Source: Puffinus mauretanicus (taxonomy: Eukaryota > Chordata > Aves > Procellariiformes > Procellariidae). Taken from it: a stretch of DNA of 64,000 bases. A model generated the notes under the pieces. That model had not been told where the DNA came from. It searched no databases and saw nothing but the letters and a program-made list of their open reading frames with translations. Location: the NCBI GenBank assembly GCA_023333565.1, contig JAJKFH010000948.1, forward strand, positions 4,786,001-4,850,000, given 5' to 3'. Each line of letters opens with the position of its first letter. Position 1 is the stretch's first letter. Positions 33,671 through 48,646 of this stretch are shown here, piece by piece. Position numbers and translations under genes: made by a program.

Positions 33671-36600
33671 GTTATATATACTATTCAGAAGCATTTCCAA
33701 ATTGGAAGAAGAACAATTATATACATTGATTTTTGACAGAAAAAAATCTTAAGGCTCTACTGGAGCTATGAAAACCTATGGTTTTACAACTTACTGGGTG
33801 TTTCTTTAACCAGCAGATCTTCGACTCTCACTGCCCGTATTATTGACAGACTAGGGAGACATTACAATCTGTCATAGATGTGTTGGCATTTAACTGTGTT
33901 TATTTCTTGATTGGGACTCTTGTATAGGTTGTCTCTTGACCTGCTTAGACAGGTGCAATAACACAGGAACTATCACAATATATATAACAGAAGCTTATGG
34001 GGTGCTCCTTGATAGGGGGATAAAAGGCTCTTTAATTTAATATCTTTATGGTCCATCATATTAAGCTCTACTTCTATACTTCATTGAGTTGGATTCCTGT
34101 CTCAGTTACATGGGTGAACCCTAGGAGTAATCCCACTAAATATAGTGGAATTACTAAGCATTTATGTCAATGGAAGAAAACAGAATTTTGTTCCTACTTT
34201 GCAGATTGTTGACACTAAGGAACATAATGACTTCTGTAGTCCTGTAATATTCTGTCTCATCAGTGAAATTATTATTTATGGTGCATTAAGAATAGTTTCC
34301 TTTGAGAATAAGCAGATGATAAAAGTTGTGGGCATACACAGTGATCCACTTTTCTAGATGAAATGACTGAGCTACTTCTCTTCATGAGACACAAAAAAAA
34401 GTAGCAATGTACATTTCCATACATCAAAATACTAATATTTCCCCCTTCCTCTCCCACAGTCCAAAAAGAAGCTGTTTCAACATAGATTTTTATCTTGTAT
34501 TTCTGTGGAGTAATTAACTACCTGAAGAGTTTAATACAAACTAATCTTATGGTTTTACATTTATGTTTTTAAATACTCTTCTTGTTCCTGAGGTGCAAAA
34601 ACAGCTTAGCTGTAATAGCTCCATAAGCCTGCGACACTGACCAGTAATCACTACTATTTCACTGTTCTTATCCATTCCCATTAACACTTCAGTCTGAATC
34701 ATGGAAGCCTCAGTTTTCCAGGACCTATTTTAGGGCTTCTTTCCAGACTTTGAAAATATCCCAGCAGGTTCAACAAGGCTCTCAGAATCCCTGAAAACCA
34801 TTTCTAAAAGGTCAGAAATTGAGATTTTGTAAATGGTAGCTGTTTTTGAAAAGTTTATTTAAAAAAGTCTGGATTTCCCACGTTAGGTTACATTGTTCCT
34901 GAGTAGTAGCAGAGACGGGGAATTCTAGTGAATTTATTGTGTGTTATCCACTTCTTATTACCTCAAAACCCACCTCAATTTAATATAATGAAAATTGTAA
35001 CCATTTTATTCTTCTACTTGAGTTTGTGCTCAAGAAAAAATGAAGCAACTACCATCATAATCCAACTGTACAGCACTGTAAGAGGGAGTTAGCGGGAAGT
35101 TATGTGACCATGACACCAAACCTATAATGAAATGAGCTCCTCAGGTGGAGTAGATCAGCTTGATTTCTATTGTTCAAGTGGAGATAGACAAATTTACATC
35201 AGTTGAGAATCTGGCTTATATCTTTTTGTGTCCTTTTTGTTTCTTTTTCTCTCACTGTTATTATTTCTGCTCCCACATGTGTACTTTTTACCATTATGAC
35301 TATAGTGTGAATTGAATTATGATGAGCAATGCACAGTTCCTGTCCAAGCAGTCTTTCCTTTTGATTTGTGATCACATTTTCTTCTGAACATTCATACAAG
35401 ATTTTTGACAGTAAGGTCAGGACAAAAGTTGAGGAATGAGTATTTTGACTTATATAGCTTAATGAATTGAGGTCAATTTTATATTTGGAATAACCTGTAG
35501 AATAAAAAATTTCTCTTTCAAGCTTAGGTTTTCTCCTTTCTGTCACAAAAGCACCTAAATACTCTGTTTTAATCAATATAATATGCTTTTTCTGGTTGAT
35601 AAATGAGCTCAATAATGTTGTAATTCTTTCAACATTGAATTAATGTGCAACTCCTTCATTATGCTAGGCATATAGACAACATACTAAGCATTACTAATCA
35701 TAGCCAGGAAAAAGAAATCTCATATCAGATTTTGGGCTACATGATCTATGAATGCATGGAAAAATTGACAAGAAAAAAATTCTTGTTATAGATTGATTTT
35801 GATTGATACACCCTATGATATCTCTTCCCTAGAAATTCTGTGTAAATCCATTCAGGATTTAGAAAAGAAAGAAAAGTTAACAATGACTGGCAAACAATTG
35901 ATTGCAACTGTGATGATGTGTCCTATTGGTCTGGTGAACAAGGATTCATCTTCAGTAGCTTTTTTGGTCAGAAATTGTCTTATTTTCAGAAATTTAACCC
36001 AATATAGGTAATCCAAAGCCCATAAACAATGCTGTTTTAAAGATTAGAGTATGTACTCTAATAATTTTCACCAGGTGAACAATTTCTGCTTTATGAGGGT
36101 ATTGGGCAAGAGACGACATTGCTTCATGACAGAGGAAAAGACCCTTTCTGAGCTGAAGGAAAAGGAAAGAAAAAGCTTGACTTTATGTTCATGAGGGTAG
36201 AAAAAATGTCAGTAGTGCGATAAAAGAAAGAGCTCTGTTCTGAACTGGGAAAATAAATCTGCTTGGTTAACTTCCTCTAATATTAGCCTGTAACTTACAG
36301 CACCGCTCAGAATAACTGATGAAACAATCTTGTAAAAATGTAGTGGTCCAATTTTTATAAGAATGAAAAGCTGCAGAAGTCAGAAGTGTGGTTCCCTATG
36401 CATACAGTTTTCCTCTGGCACTTACTATACCATGCAGTATCAAGATGGTATTGCTATAAGCTTTTAGCTATGCTAGACAGTCCTTAGCTGTGGTCTCCAC
36501 AGCATGGAAGTAATAGCTTGAAATGGAAGATGGGCCATGAGTATGTGCTTGTAATTTCTCATTGGCTGTTTCACTGTAACATTTCATTGGTTATAATCAT

Positions 36601-39600
36601 ATTTTATCCATAAATGAAGATCTTGTATGACAAGCCAGGAAAGAAAATATTTTCAATCTGATTTCTTCCATCATAGTAATGTAAAGAACTGCCCAACAGT
36701 AGCTCTGGAATATTAAAAGCTACCTTCCACAAGAGCATCTGGGAGCCTCCAAAGTAAATTCATAGCAGGCATCTATTTGAAATTTATGCTTATAGCAGAT
36801 TCAAACATGCTCACCACCTAAATCCTTCAATTAAAAGCTAAAACTATTGAGAGAAAGCAAACTGTCTCTGTACATTTCTTACCCATTTTTGGTTTTAGCA
36901 GAACTCTCAGACAAATTCTCAGATAAATTTGGTATTGATTCGCATTTCTGTATCCACTAATGACATCTGTTGGTAGCAATTGTCAACCTTATGAATGAAG
37001 ACAAGCAGGATGAATAGATTTGTAGGATGTGGAAAATGGGATACACTGTGTAAGGTGGAATCTCAAAACACCCCTTGAAAATGTAATTGCATTGAAGAGC
37101 ATTTCTGCTCAACAAGAGCATATATATAGCTGAACGTGAGGATCAAATGCAAATCATTTTGAAGTCAATTTGAATCTTCAGACTGAGTCGAGTTTTGGTC
37201 ACCTTACTGTTGGACAAAATAAGGGAAACAAAGGACATAAAAAGATGTGAAAACCATAATTAGGTGCAAGGGGTGAAATTCTGATCTTAACTACAGTCAG
37301 TGGGTATTCTGCTGTGTCCTTCAATGTGGTACGAAATAAGTAGCAAGTATTTAGCCAAGTTGAGCAGCAATTATTAAGATTTTTAATAAAAATGTGAAAA
37401 ATATGTGAAATGTAGTCACTTGAAAGCTGATTTGATGAACACTTTTTTTTTAGCATAAAGCCCACTCTCTGACATCAAGTGGAACTGGTCAGAATGGCTG
37501 CATGCTTTGCATACAAATGAAATGAACTTATTTTATGAAGTTATTTTAATGAACTAATAGAACATTAATATACAGCCTAATTATGATTGACCTGGAAGTG
37601 AACTGAATTTTGAATTAAAAACAAAAACTAAAAATCAGACTTCCTTCTCCAGTCTCAGCTTCATCCACAGGAGTAAATTACGCTCTAATGAATTGGGCTT
37701 TAGGGAGCAGAACATAGGATAATATCTACAGTATTTCATAAGATTATGTAAGGGAAATTTTTAAAAATATAGAAGCTTCTACAGAATTTAGTCTATTGGA
37801 AACAAGGGTGCCCCAGGTAAAAGCAGAATGCAAAGGAATGAGCTAGAGTCCAATATACAAGCTGTCCTCTTGCCTTGGCACTGAACCAAGACAGTATTGT
37901 TCTGATTGCACTGTGTATGTCAAAATTTCAAATAAAGAAGAAAAGAGGACAGAAGACTTGGCTCAGAATATTGTGGAAGGGAAACACTTGCTAGAAAGGG
38001 TTAGGATGCCTACAGAAATAAACAGACAAAACAAATTAAGACAATCCTCATTTAAAGCCTAGACACGTTTGTTAAAAGTACATCAGCTTAAAGGGGAATG
38101 CAATCATCATGTTACTCTGGAGATCTGTTTCATCTGTAATTCCTAGAAATAACTTCTACATAAGGTTATCCTTCCCTGCCTCCGTCCTCACAACCCAAAC
38201 CACTACCTTTGAGTCAGCCACCTCTGACAAAGAGGTGTGAAACACAATTCTGCAACCTTTAGTGGTAATGGCTACTGAAGCAAATCAATGCCAAAAAGTA
38301 CCATTTTTATATACAAATAAATATGTTGCTCCACTCCCTCCTTTTTCCCCTCTGAGACCCAAGATGTGGGCATATTATGATATATTTTATGGAGAGTTTT
38401 CCTTGATAAACTCTCTTACTTTGCAGTAATTTACAACTCTTCCACCACAAAGTAAATTACTCTGCTCTGAGATGCCACAGCTTGGGAATCAAAGCTGAAA
38501 AAAAAATCTGTTTATAAATAGGTACAAAAGTTAGTATTCAGATTTGTTAAGAAGAGGAGGGTGATCCGCACAGACCTGCATGTCTGTGTTTGTAAATGTC
38601 TAATTCATTTGCACGACTGTTTCAAAAATGTTCAATTCACAGCTGCTAATAGAACTTCAGCTATCAAGGGCAAACATCTGAAAATGCATTTTTCTTCCAA
38701 GATGCACTAAGATAATCTATGCATTTGACAATTAATTCGGGCTCTGTATCAGACATTTCACAGATTGGAAGGCCAAGATTCAGGATGGAAGAAAACAAAC
38801 CAAATGAACCAAAAAAATCCAACTGAATTTAAGCCTAAGGCTTCTTCATAACGGTTTCGAATGAACTTTAATCAAAATATGAAAACTAAAAAGCAAAATG
38901 AGAGATAAAGCCTCAATTTGCTCATTCCTACAACAAATAGTACCCCTAAAGGAGGGTGTTTTTTCTCCTCTCTATGGGAGAAAAATAACTTTCTTTGTTC
39001 TTAATTGAGAGTATGGATAGGCAGCACACAGAAGACATTACATATTGTCTTTAGAGCCATGCTAGCTATGAAATGAGTTGTTTTTTTTCCTGGTTGCGTG
39101 AAAGTCAGGAAAGGAAGATTTATTGATGGTTCTGTTCTGTTTGTCTGTACAGTGCTAACAGACAGAGAACGTAGCCATAGGTCACCGTGCTCTTGTATTA
39201 TATTAAGAAAAAATTGCAAAAATTATACCAGCTGTACTTCTTATGGGAGTCTAAATAATTCTCTACAGAAAAATAATTCTTTATAGAGGTTTCCAAGCAA
39301 AGGTGCAGGCAAGAATACCCTATTTCTCCTGGTAATTTTGAGTGAATGTCACTGTGACAGATGACCAGAGACAAAAGAGAACAAAGTCAATTGTCTTGAT
39401 AACTTACCTTAGAGTTCAGGTTTGCCTTTAATAGTAACTGTATGAAGTAACTTGTCTAATATATTCAAACTCTTTCTGCCGACAGTCCCTCCTTAAGTCT
39501 AGCTGACAGTTTCTTATTTGTCCTACGTCATAGCAGTCAAGATCTTATACTCTGATATTGGTGATGACAAAATGACACTAGGTGTTTTCTGTACGTCATA

Positions 39601-40844
39601 TCAATCTTTCTAGTGTGTAATTCAAATTTCTACTGCAAACCAGTCATGTTCTGAATGGACTTTTTCTGTGAAATGGGAATATTTGAGGCTCTTTCATTTT
39701 ATGGAATCTGTCTTGATTTTCATCTCATCTTCTACGACTGCAACATTCAATCAATTTGTGGACTGGCTGATCAGTCTGCAGGCCAGAATACAAATACCTG
39801 CCACTTCTGACTATTTCAGTTAGGCAATTGTGCTATATGTAACATTTCACAGCCTTTGTTATGGTTGGAGGATGTGGGAATATGGTGGAGAGCCTTGTCT
39901 TTCACAGAGAAAATAAAAAAAAGTAAGAAAGGATGCCCACAGGCAGCTAATACTCTGTAGATGCATGTGTTTTGTTGCCTTTTCTTAGCAGTCAACTGTT
40001 TCTCCCAAGGAACTTGGAAAAAGCCCAGCTAAAGTTTTCTGAAAGTGCATGAATCACAACAACTTGCAAAAAAGCTAATGACATGATGCAGCATGTCCAC
40101 CTCTTATCTCCCACACCTGCCTTTCTTCCCAATGGGCACCGCAGCCAGACGCTCTCGCTGCACCCGGGATGGGACAATGCACTCAGTGGCTCCTTAGCTG
40201 GCACTTACACAGTATAGTGAAGATGAGGATCTTCCTGGGATTAATAGAAACTCATAAGCTCACTGTCTGGGTAGCAGAGCAAACAGTGGGGAATTTGCTA
40301 TAGTGCCAGTACTCTGTGCAAGAGTGGACACTGCAGTACCAGCAACGGCAACATGAAAAAGCAGGATTGCGTCATTCCTCACACACCAAACAAAAGTACA
40401 CTTAACACTAAATCTGGGCTTCCTTCCCAGGTCCTCAGTTCAAACACACCTGAGAATGGGATTTTCTTTCCCTTAAATCATTTCAAATACATTGGGCCAG
40501 AATGCTGCTTAGCCCTGAATACAAATCAAGTCTGAATATGAAGTGAAATGGCAGTTTATGGCTCTACAAAACCAGTTTGCTCTCAAGGCAAATAATAATA
40601 ATAAAAAAAAAAAAATGCAAGTTACACAAATCTAAAGTATAACACTCCAAGAGACAGCCAGCAGAACAAGATGGGGTCGGAGGGCCTTGGTGTAGAGAAA
40701 TATAATATGTCAAAATGGTTGTTAAATATTACCAGTGAGTTAAAAACATGAAAAGATACAGAGTCTGCTACAAAACCATAGCTCAACAAGCTTTGTTGGG
40801 GTTTTTTTTCTTAAAAATTAGGTGGTGATAGATAGGGAGAATTT

Positions 40845-40870
40845 TTTGTTTTGTTTTGTTTTGTTTTATT
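40845..40870. repeat. (TTTTG)n microsatellite
   Basis: About four TTTTG units, followed by TTTTA units. Confidence 0.85.
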
Positions 40871-43800
40871 TTAAATATTATTTCATTTTATTTTATCTAA
40901 AGGAATTTTTGTCATTTCTGAACAGGAACAAAAATGGTAACATGTTGTGTGGAAATCCTCATAAAATAAAATTCTAAAGAAAGAAAAAAGACTAGTGTTT
41001 TTTGGTTTACTAAACTATTTGACTGTCATCACACTGAAAAAGAAAAAAACCAACAAGTTAGGGAACTTACAGATGGCTAGCACAAAACTTGCTTTACTGC
41101 AGCAAGTGACACATGCTATTACATAAAGCCATTTCGAAATGAAACCTAAGAATTATTTTCAATCTAAAAATGTACAAATTGGACGGTTTCGTTATTACTA
41201 AAGTACTTTGTGACATGCCTCTGCCATATTCAAACTTCAGTTTCAGGGGACTGTATTCATTTGTTTTGTCAAAACGTGAAGGATCCTACACTTTGCCAAA
41301 TGCACGGAGTGATGCAACGATCCAGTGCCAAGACCATGATCCAACAGACTCGGTCTCTATGGTTATTTGGTTATTAATTTTATTAGCGTTGGCTGTTAAC
41401 CACTAGTGATCACAAACTGTGGGGCTATCGCCACCTTTGGCACCAGCAGAGACGTGGGCTTGAACAATAATAAACAACTATTTGTGTGATAAAGTTGTGT
41501 CACAGTGTCTCAATATCGAACCCCTGTAACTACGTGCACAGTAAAAGCTTTGGAGTGTGCTTACTATGCCCTTCCACTTCTATGAAATGGTAACAAGTAT
41601 TAGTATTTTCAATCTCAACCTTACTTTATTTCTACATAAACATCAGAAAAAAAACCCATTCAAATCATGTTTCTCCTAATAAGATCTGTGTTACATCAGA
41701 GCTTTCCTCCGTTAAGGTATATAATGAATTATGTTATAAAGATGTAATAGCAAGACAAGAACTTGTTCAGTTTGTTTAGGCACAACCTGCATGTAATCTT
41801 CATATTTCTAGATTACATTTACCTGATAAAAATCATATGATATTGAGCCTCTTTTCTTAACTATTAGAGATAAACGTTTCTAAACTAATAGCTGAGTTGA
41901 AGAAATAAAATAGCCTTCAGAGTCCATAAAAGAAAATTCTACATCTAACAGGCAGTTTTCTAGAAATTCAAATTTAATTTACCTGGTACAAAAATGGATT
42001 GACCATAACGATATGAATTATTAGATCCATCTTCACTGTTTATAAACTGCATTTCAGCTGGCAATAAACTACTGATGGTAGAATGCAACATAAGATTTTC
42101 AGGACTACATTTTTACCTTTTATCAAAGTTTATACGTTAGTACATACTCATAGCAGCACATTTTTATCAACTCTAGATACATGAAAATATGCAACCTTTC
42201 AAGTGTATCTTTAGGCTAAACTCAGCTTTCATACAATACATTATAATAAACCTTATGTGACTGTTACTTTATGGCTTCCCATGGAGGGCTGTTTTTCTTT
42301 TTAAAAAAACTTGAGTATTTTATTTGAAGTTCCTTGAGGAAAGTGATGCAGTAATCAAAGTGTGGTAACAGTGACTTTCCTCTCAGGGTTTGGCAAAGAA
42401 AACAAAGTACAATTTTGCAGAAGCTGAATTAGAGTGTTGGTTTTAGACACTGGAAAAATAATAATGGTTGAGCCTGTGTCAGATGAGAAGCAGACTGAAT
42501 AAGACATGTAATAAGGCAGAAAAATATTTTCCAGGTTGTACTTGTTGTGATGATAACAGACTGGACTGAAACCTTCTGATGTACATGAAAGTCTTCTGTA
42601 AAATTCAGATGACTTAAGATCGAGTTAGGCTGTACTTGCAGAAAAGAATATTCCTGAGTGAGATTGGTGAGTGAATCATGTAGCAGAGTATATCATACTG
42701 CATTCTCTTGCCTTGTACTTCTGTTTGCTTGTGGCTGCAGCCTTTTTCCAGTCATAGAGCTTTCTGTATCTTTAGGGAAAAAATCAACTGGACTGCACTG
42801 GCAACAAGCCCAGAGAGGCAGAGACTAATTGCCCTAATTATAAGTGTAAAGCCAGGTGGGGACATTTACAGCTTGAGGCCAATCAGAACTGATAGATAAA
42901 AACATGGGTGTCTTCTGGGAGAAAAAAAAATGAGTGGATTTTTTTGATTTTGCAGTGTTTTGCAGTGCTAGGAGAAGAGATTGATAAGGTTGTAGGCAAA
43001 GTGGGGAGAATAGGCTACTGTTCAAGTGGTGTTTCTAGTTACTTGGACTTGGATTTTGATTGTTTGCACCGTAATCCTGGTGGCGTTTTGTTTGTTTTTA
43101 ATATTTTGAGCACACTTCTTAAGGAAATACAGTTTTGCAGTTGTTTCTCTACATTGTATACTGAATGTTTTGGTTATGTCTGATCTCTCACTTTCTGCTC
43201 TAGGGTTATGGCTCTGCAGCTGAATCCAGCGGCTCTGGAGAACTCCTTCAAACTCTGGTGTATTGATCAAGCTAGCAAGTGTTTCTTTTCAGACAGCTTA
43301 GATATATAGTGTCATTTAGGCACCAAAACTGTCCTGATTTCATTAACATGTTTTTCTTTCTCACTGGTTAGTTTCTTTCAGAGTATCTGTAGCAATGAGA
43401 AGTGTATGACTAACAAAACATTAGACAGCTAGTTGGTACAGCTCTTTTAAGTACAAGATGTTCTGAGTATGAGATTAACAATTGTAGGCAGGAATATGTA
43501 CAAACATACAAATATAACAAACCTCTCCTTAATTGGTAGAATTAGACTAAAAATCCAAGATTTCTATATTTCACTTTTTTTTTTTTAAAGAGTGGGAGAC
43601 TAGGATAATGTATGTCATAATTAAATTTAAGTGAGAATATTCTTTTTCAACATGGACTCTGGTCAAGTAATTCTAATATCTGAATTGCACTGGAGTCTAC
43701 ATACATAATAGTGAAATTCTTTTTATACTACGTCAAAGGATCTGTCATAATTCCTTACTCTCATTTTCTGTGTTATACTTTTCAAAAAAAAGTAGTGAAA

Positions 43801-44239
43801 TGGTCTGATTTTGGGGAAAAACAGCTGAGAACACTTGGGAAAGAGGATGTGGTTGGATAGGCAGGAGAAGAAACAGAAGGAGACTTGCAGAAAAGATCTG
43901 TGAGTGCATTTTTGAGCAGAAAATCTGAAAGACTGTTGAGAGAAGTAGAGAACAGAGATACAGCCAAGCCTCAGAGGAGATTGAAGACCTAGAGGGGTTT
44001 ATGCAGAATTTGCTGCAAACCAGAAAGCCATTGAGCTGAGTGAAAACAAGCTTGAGAATGAAAATTTGTCTTGCAGGGACACAATAGGAGACAGGCATAG
44101 CAACACACACTTTAAATCCTTCTTCATCTGTTGTCTTTCATAGTTATTTTGACTATGACTGTTTAGACATAGTCTGTCTAAATAGTTAACAGTTGCACAT
44201 CTCATTCTAATAAAATCTGGCTTTTTGAATGTAAAAGAC

Positions 44240-44262
44240 TTTTTTTTTTTTTTTTTTTTTTT
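44240..44262. repeat. T23 homopolymer
   Basis: An uninterrupted run of T. It is not joined to a recognisable retrocopy on either strand. Confidence 0.85.
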
Positions 44263-44832
44263 AATTTCATAAGGATAAGGATTTAATCCTTAAGGTCCAT
44301 CTTAAAACACTGGTATACTTGGAGCTCCTTCATAGAAAGTAAGTATGAAGCATGATCTGTGATATGCCATGAAAAAAATTGAGTTTCCTTTCCCTACACT
44401 GTCTTCAGATTCAAAATGTGTGGATTTCAAGATGGATTCTGCTGTGTTTTCATGATAGTGTCAAACTAGCTTTCCCTGACTTTATTCACTTAAGGGTTTG
44501 TCTTGCACGGCTTTTTCAATATCTCTGCTGTTTAACCCGCAACTCCATTCACCACTCTAAGCCAGGATTTCTTGCCTTTAAAACCAAGGCTACTGACTCA
44601 AAATTTTTTCATGCTCAATGTTTCCCCTTGTGTTTAGAATTAAGACACATGCCCAAGACATTCTGATGATCTCAGCGCAGGCATCCCTCTTCTAGAAAAC
44701 TTGTCTTACTCTGGCTTTTCTCTTCAGGATACCACCACCATTATGGGTTTGACTGACTGTCTGTTCTAAACGTCCAGAGAGCAGCCTAATTTACATGAAA
44801 AGTCACCAGATTGTGGAGGGGAGGGATGGACA

Positions 44833-44876
44833 AACTCTTACTATAGTACCTTTGAACTCTTATTATAGTACCTTTG
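44833..44876. repeat. 22-bp tandem duplication
   Basis: AACTCTTACTATAGTACCTTTG is repeated head to tail with one C-to-T difference. Confidence 0.9.
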
Positions 44877-47800
44877 AAACAACAACTCCTCCCCCCCACA
44901 CTTGTTCCCCCCCAAATTTAATAATATAACGACAAACATTTTGCTACTGATAGGAATTGTTTGCCTATGCATTTCTAACCTAGCTATCACTTCAAAACAG
45001 TAGACATGTAAGGTAGGAGATCTCTTGAAAACTTGATCTGCATAATGTACAGGTATTTGCTCTCATTGGTTGGATCATTTTCCCTTACCAATGAAAAATT
45101 TAAAGAGATTATTGTTGCCCTTGAGGTGCAGTAATTTTGCCTCATGTAGTAATATATGGATGGGGAGGTGGGGGGGAACACCCCTACTTTCAGTCCAGCC
45201 TAAGGGCTCAGAACTTAAGCTTAATACCCTTTTATTTTTCTCTCTTGATATGTAGAGATTTATAGTTACAGTATCAGACCTAATTTACTATTTACTTTTG
45301 CTCTGGTGGCATTCTGCAATTCAAGAAGCAGCAGCACTGATGTCTGGTAGTCTTAAAGTACTCTTTGTGTAGCTGGAAGTTGGCCTGATCATGCCAGAAC
45401 TGTCCTGGGCATCAGACAGGATGCTTTGGAGTCATTGTAATAGGAATTGCTTTACTTGGTATAATGCAATTAAAACAAAGTTTGTCCATCTCTGCATTAA
45501 ACTCTGAGGAAGCAATAGTTGTTAGTGAAATATGCTATCTGTAATTCTGAAGCTTGGTAGTTCTATGCACTGGATTTGGCAAAGCATACACTGAAAGAAC
45601 AAGGCTGTTAGCTAAGATGTGCCTCAGTAAGCAATATTCTCTATTCTTTTTTTATGTAAGTTGTGGTTTGTGTATCATCTGCTTTTTCCCTGACCTTCAT
45701 GTATTGCTTGTCTTCTTAAAACATAAGCTGTTTTAGCAAGGTCTATGCATTTCTCTATGCATGGCCAGCAATGAATGCATTATAGATGCAAGGACTCTAC
45801 AAATACCAGATGATATCTTTAGCTTTCATTTCTGCTAATACTTTTTTCTTGCTGATGATAGCAATGTCAAAACCCTAATGTAAATTGGATGAAGGATTTT
45901 TTTTTTCTCTCTCCTGCTTTTTTCACTTTTTTTTTCTTTTTTTTTCTTTGAAAAGCTTGAACAGGATCATGTCATTTGGCAAGGTGCTGTATCTTTAGTT
46001 CTGTGTGCACAGGTCTAGGATGGCTTCAAAATATTGTAAAAATCACTGTAACAAAAATAAAAAATATCACTGCTCTCCATGGAAGATTACTTTTTCCTCT
46101 CATAACAGGCAATTCCAAATCAGTATGTTCAGAGGCAGAGTTGATACTTTTGCAGACTTTTACTGAAAGTTCATTGAAAAGCTGCAGAAAGGCTTTTGGT
46201 TTTGGTTGCTGACAGACCAGATGTTCGGTGTTTCTCTTTTAGCTAATCTGATATCCATCTTTCACATGTTGTGTCAAAAACCCCCTTTAAAAGCAATGCT
46301 ACTGTCACTTCCTATTGTTCATTTCAGCATTCAAAAGGCTGGATAAACGTTACAGGGTATAATGGACATGTCATTTATTAGCATTTAATGTGTAAGATGT
46401 GTATATCCTATACAGTTTACAGTCAAATACATTAGGAGAAAAGTAAAGTATTGTTCACCAAAGAAAAAGACCTAATTTGTACCAAATTCATAACCTAGTA
46501 CATCAGATATATTTCTGCAAAAATGATACCTTGTGTCACCTACTGAATTGGATTTGTTGGGTGCTGAACTAAGTCAGGTATATCATCCACAACATTGCAT
46601 ACATCATTCTTAGTAGCAGATAAATCACCCACTGAATTGAATATATCTCTAGTTTAAGAAGACCTGTAATAAACTGATTGTATTTCCATTCAGAGGTTTG
46701 GCTGGATATGGATTTGGCTGTGTTTGTTAAAGATGTACACACTGATAAATGAAATGCTTGATATGCATCTGACATAACATTTGCTGAAATATTCATGCTA
46801 AGACCAGGACTGATTGCATGAGCAGCTGAATTGCATGCATCAACTCACTACAGCAATCACATCTGACACATTCACTTTCTAGGAGACACCAATCATGTGA
46901 ATGGGGTGAAATTGCTCTCAGAAAAAGTTTAGGTTAGCAACAGCTCTACAGCAAGAACTATTAGTTATAGCTGACAATGTGGTTTCAAACGTACAACAGT
47001 TTGGCATGGGGCTTAGGCATGCACAGAAGGTTCATCACCATGAGAAAAGAAGATGGTAGAGGAGACAGTCAAATGTTTTTCATATGTGAAGAAGATCTTG
47101 CTTGTGCTTGTCTAGATCTTTGATAGAAGACTCCTTCAGTTCTGTTGAGCCTGTCTCTACCTTAAATTTTGCTGTTTCCTGTATGACTGTGACTCTTCCC
47201 ATCAGTTCATGTAATGCTCAAGGTATGGGAATAGATATAAATATAGCATCCAACCTCTGCAGTTATGAGCTGGGCCAGGGAGTGTTTCCAACCTTGTTAC
47301 TTTGGTTGACCATCTGCATTTTAAGTAATCTGGGAAAGTGACATGCATTGGAAATGACTGTGTTTTATTTAAAAGAAAGCTTGCAGTACAGGAGGGAAAA
47401 AAAAATTCTGCTATCAGAAACAAGTGCTTCCCTAGGAAAAAACTGACGAAGATATTAATTATGTCTTTCCCTGAGGAGTTGGAATGGCATTTCCTCTGCT
47501 GCAGAACTGTGGGTGAGCTCTGCTCAGAGTAGAAATATTGTTGAGAAACAAATTCAGGTGGAGGCATACAGGCAGAGAGGGATAGTAGCTTTCTAGATGA
47601 ATGCGATTAGGATGCCAGGAGGCTAATGAATAAAAACTGTGGTAAGTGAAGAAGAAAAGCTAAGGTGATTGTTGGTGTGGAGTTATATGCCTGGGGTAGC
47701 CTTTATCATGTCGGTGACATATTATGTTTCCAAGGCGAACATCTATAGAAAACATTTAAGAAACAATAATGCTAATTAATGTTTTCTTAAAGAAACAACA

Positions 47801-48646
47801 AACCTGTCCATTATCACCACCTAGCCCAGGACATACAATACACGAGTTGTATGTGATATGTATACTGAATAAAGATATTCTTACTTCCCACCCTGGACAT
47901 ACAGCAGTTCAGCTATTACTGCAAATCTTTAAGATTATTTTCCTCTTTTATCCACCTCTAAGAATGGCAGGCTGGAAGACCAATAACTCAGCTGTCCATG
48001 AACTATCTCAACTTGCCCATCCCTGCTTTTCTCCTGTTTATCTTCCACAGTTCTACAGCAGCCTAAGAAATTTTGATTAGCACGTAGCAGCACTACACAC
48101 ACCTGGAAGCACAGGCCTGCAAACTCTGACTCCTCCTGCGTATTTCGTGGAGGTACTTCAATATATTGATAGTTTAGGTCCTTTTGGAATGGTGGCACAA
48201 CTCAGATTAAGGTGTTACTGATATGTTTTTCACAAGCATTATAGGCCTTTATTTTCCCACCTCTGTTTCATTTTATTTATTTCCACTGTATAAAAAACAA
48301 AGGAAAAAAACTATATTGTGTTATAATGTCTCCTTCATTCACCCTGATGTCCCACTGTTTTACCATCTATCCTTTTCTTTTATCAGCAGACCTTCAGCCA
48401 TGTTTCATTCCCTATACTAATGTAACTGGATGTGGTAAATTATTAGAGACTTCTTGATGAGGTGTCAAAATTCTATTGAAATAAAAGAATATTTTTTTTT
48501 TAATTCACTTCAAACTTTTTCATACAGAAAATAAATGAATATTTTTCTAGGAGGCATTCAGTATAAACTTTGCTTCATACTCCTTACAAAAAACACAACA
48601 GGCATTGCTATTTCATTATTATTTTTCTGAAACAAAAAGCTACTTA

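Larger units (their letters stand above)
33676..48646. other. AT-rich non-coding DNA, about 15 kb
   Basis: No gene was recognised on either strand. The longest open frame (35199-35612 minus, 137 codons) has no domain, signal or splice context that I can see. Simple repeats include (TTTTG)n at 40845-40870, T23 at 44240-44262 and T-rich DNA at 45898-45953. A 22-bp tandem duplication is at 44833-44876. Blocks at 38560-38790 and 41170-41520 are dense in developmental transcription factor-like words and may be conserved non-coding elements. A 78-codon + frame at 41170-41406 ends in a hydrophobic tail but is not recognised. Confidence 0.5.

Noticed and set aside
35199..35612. 137-codon minus frame
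   Set aside because: It has no recognised domain and is AT-driven in codon use, with no splice or promoter context.
44240..44262. T23 run as the poly(A) tail of a minus-strand processed pseudogene
   Set aside because: No coding-like sequence or target duplication was found beside it on the minus strand.
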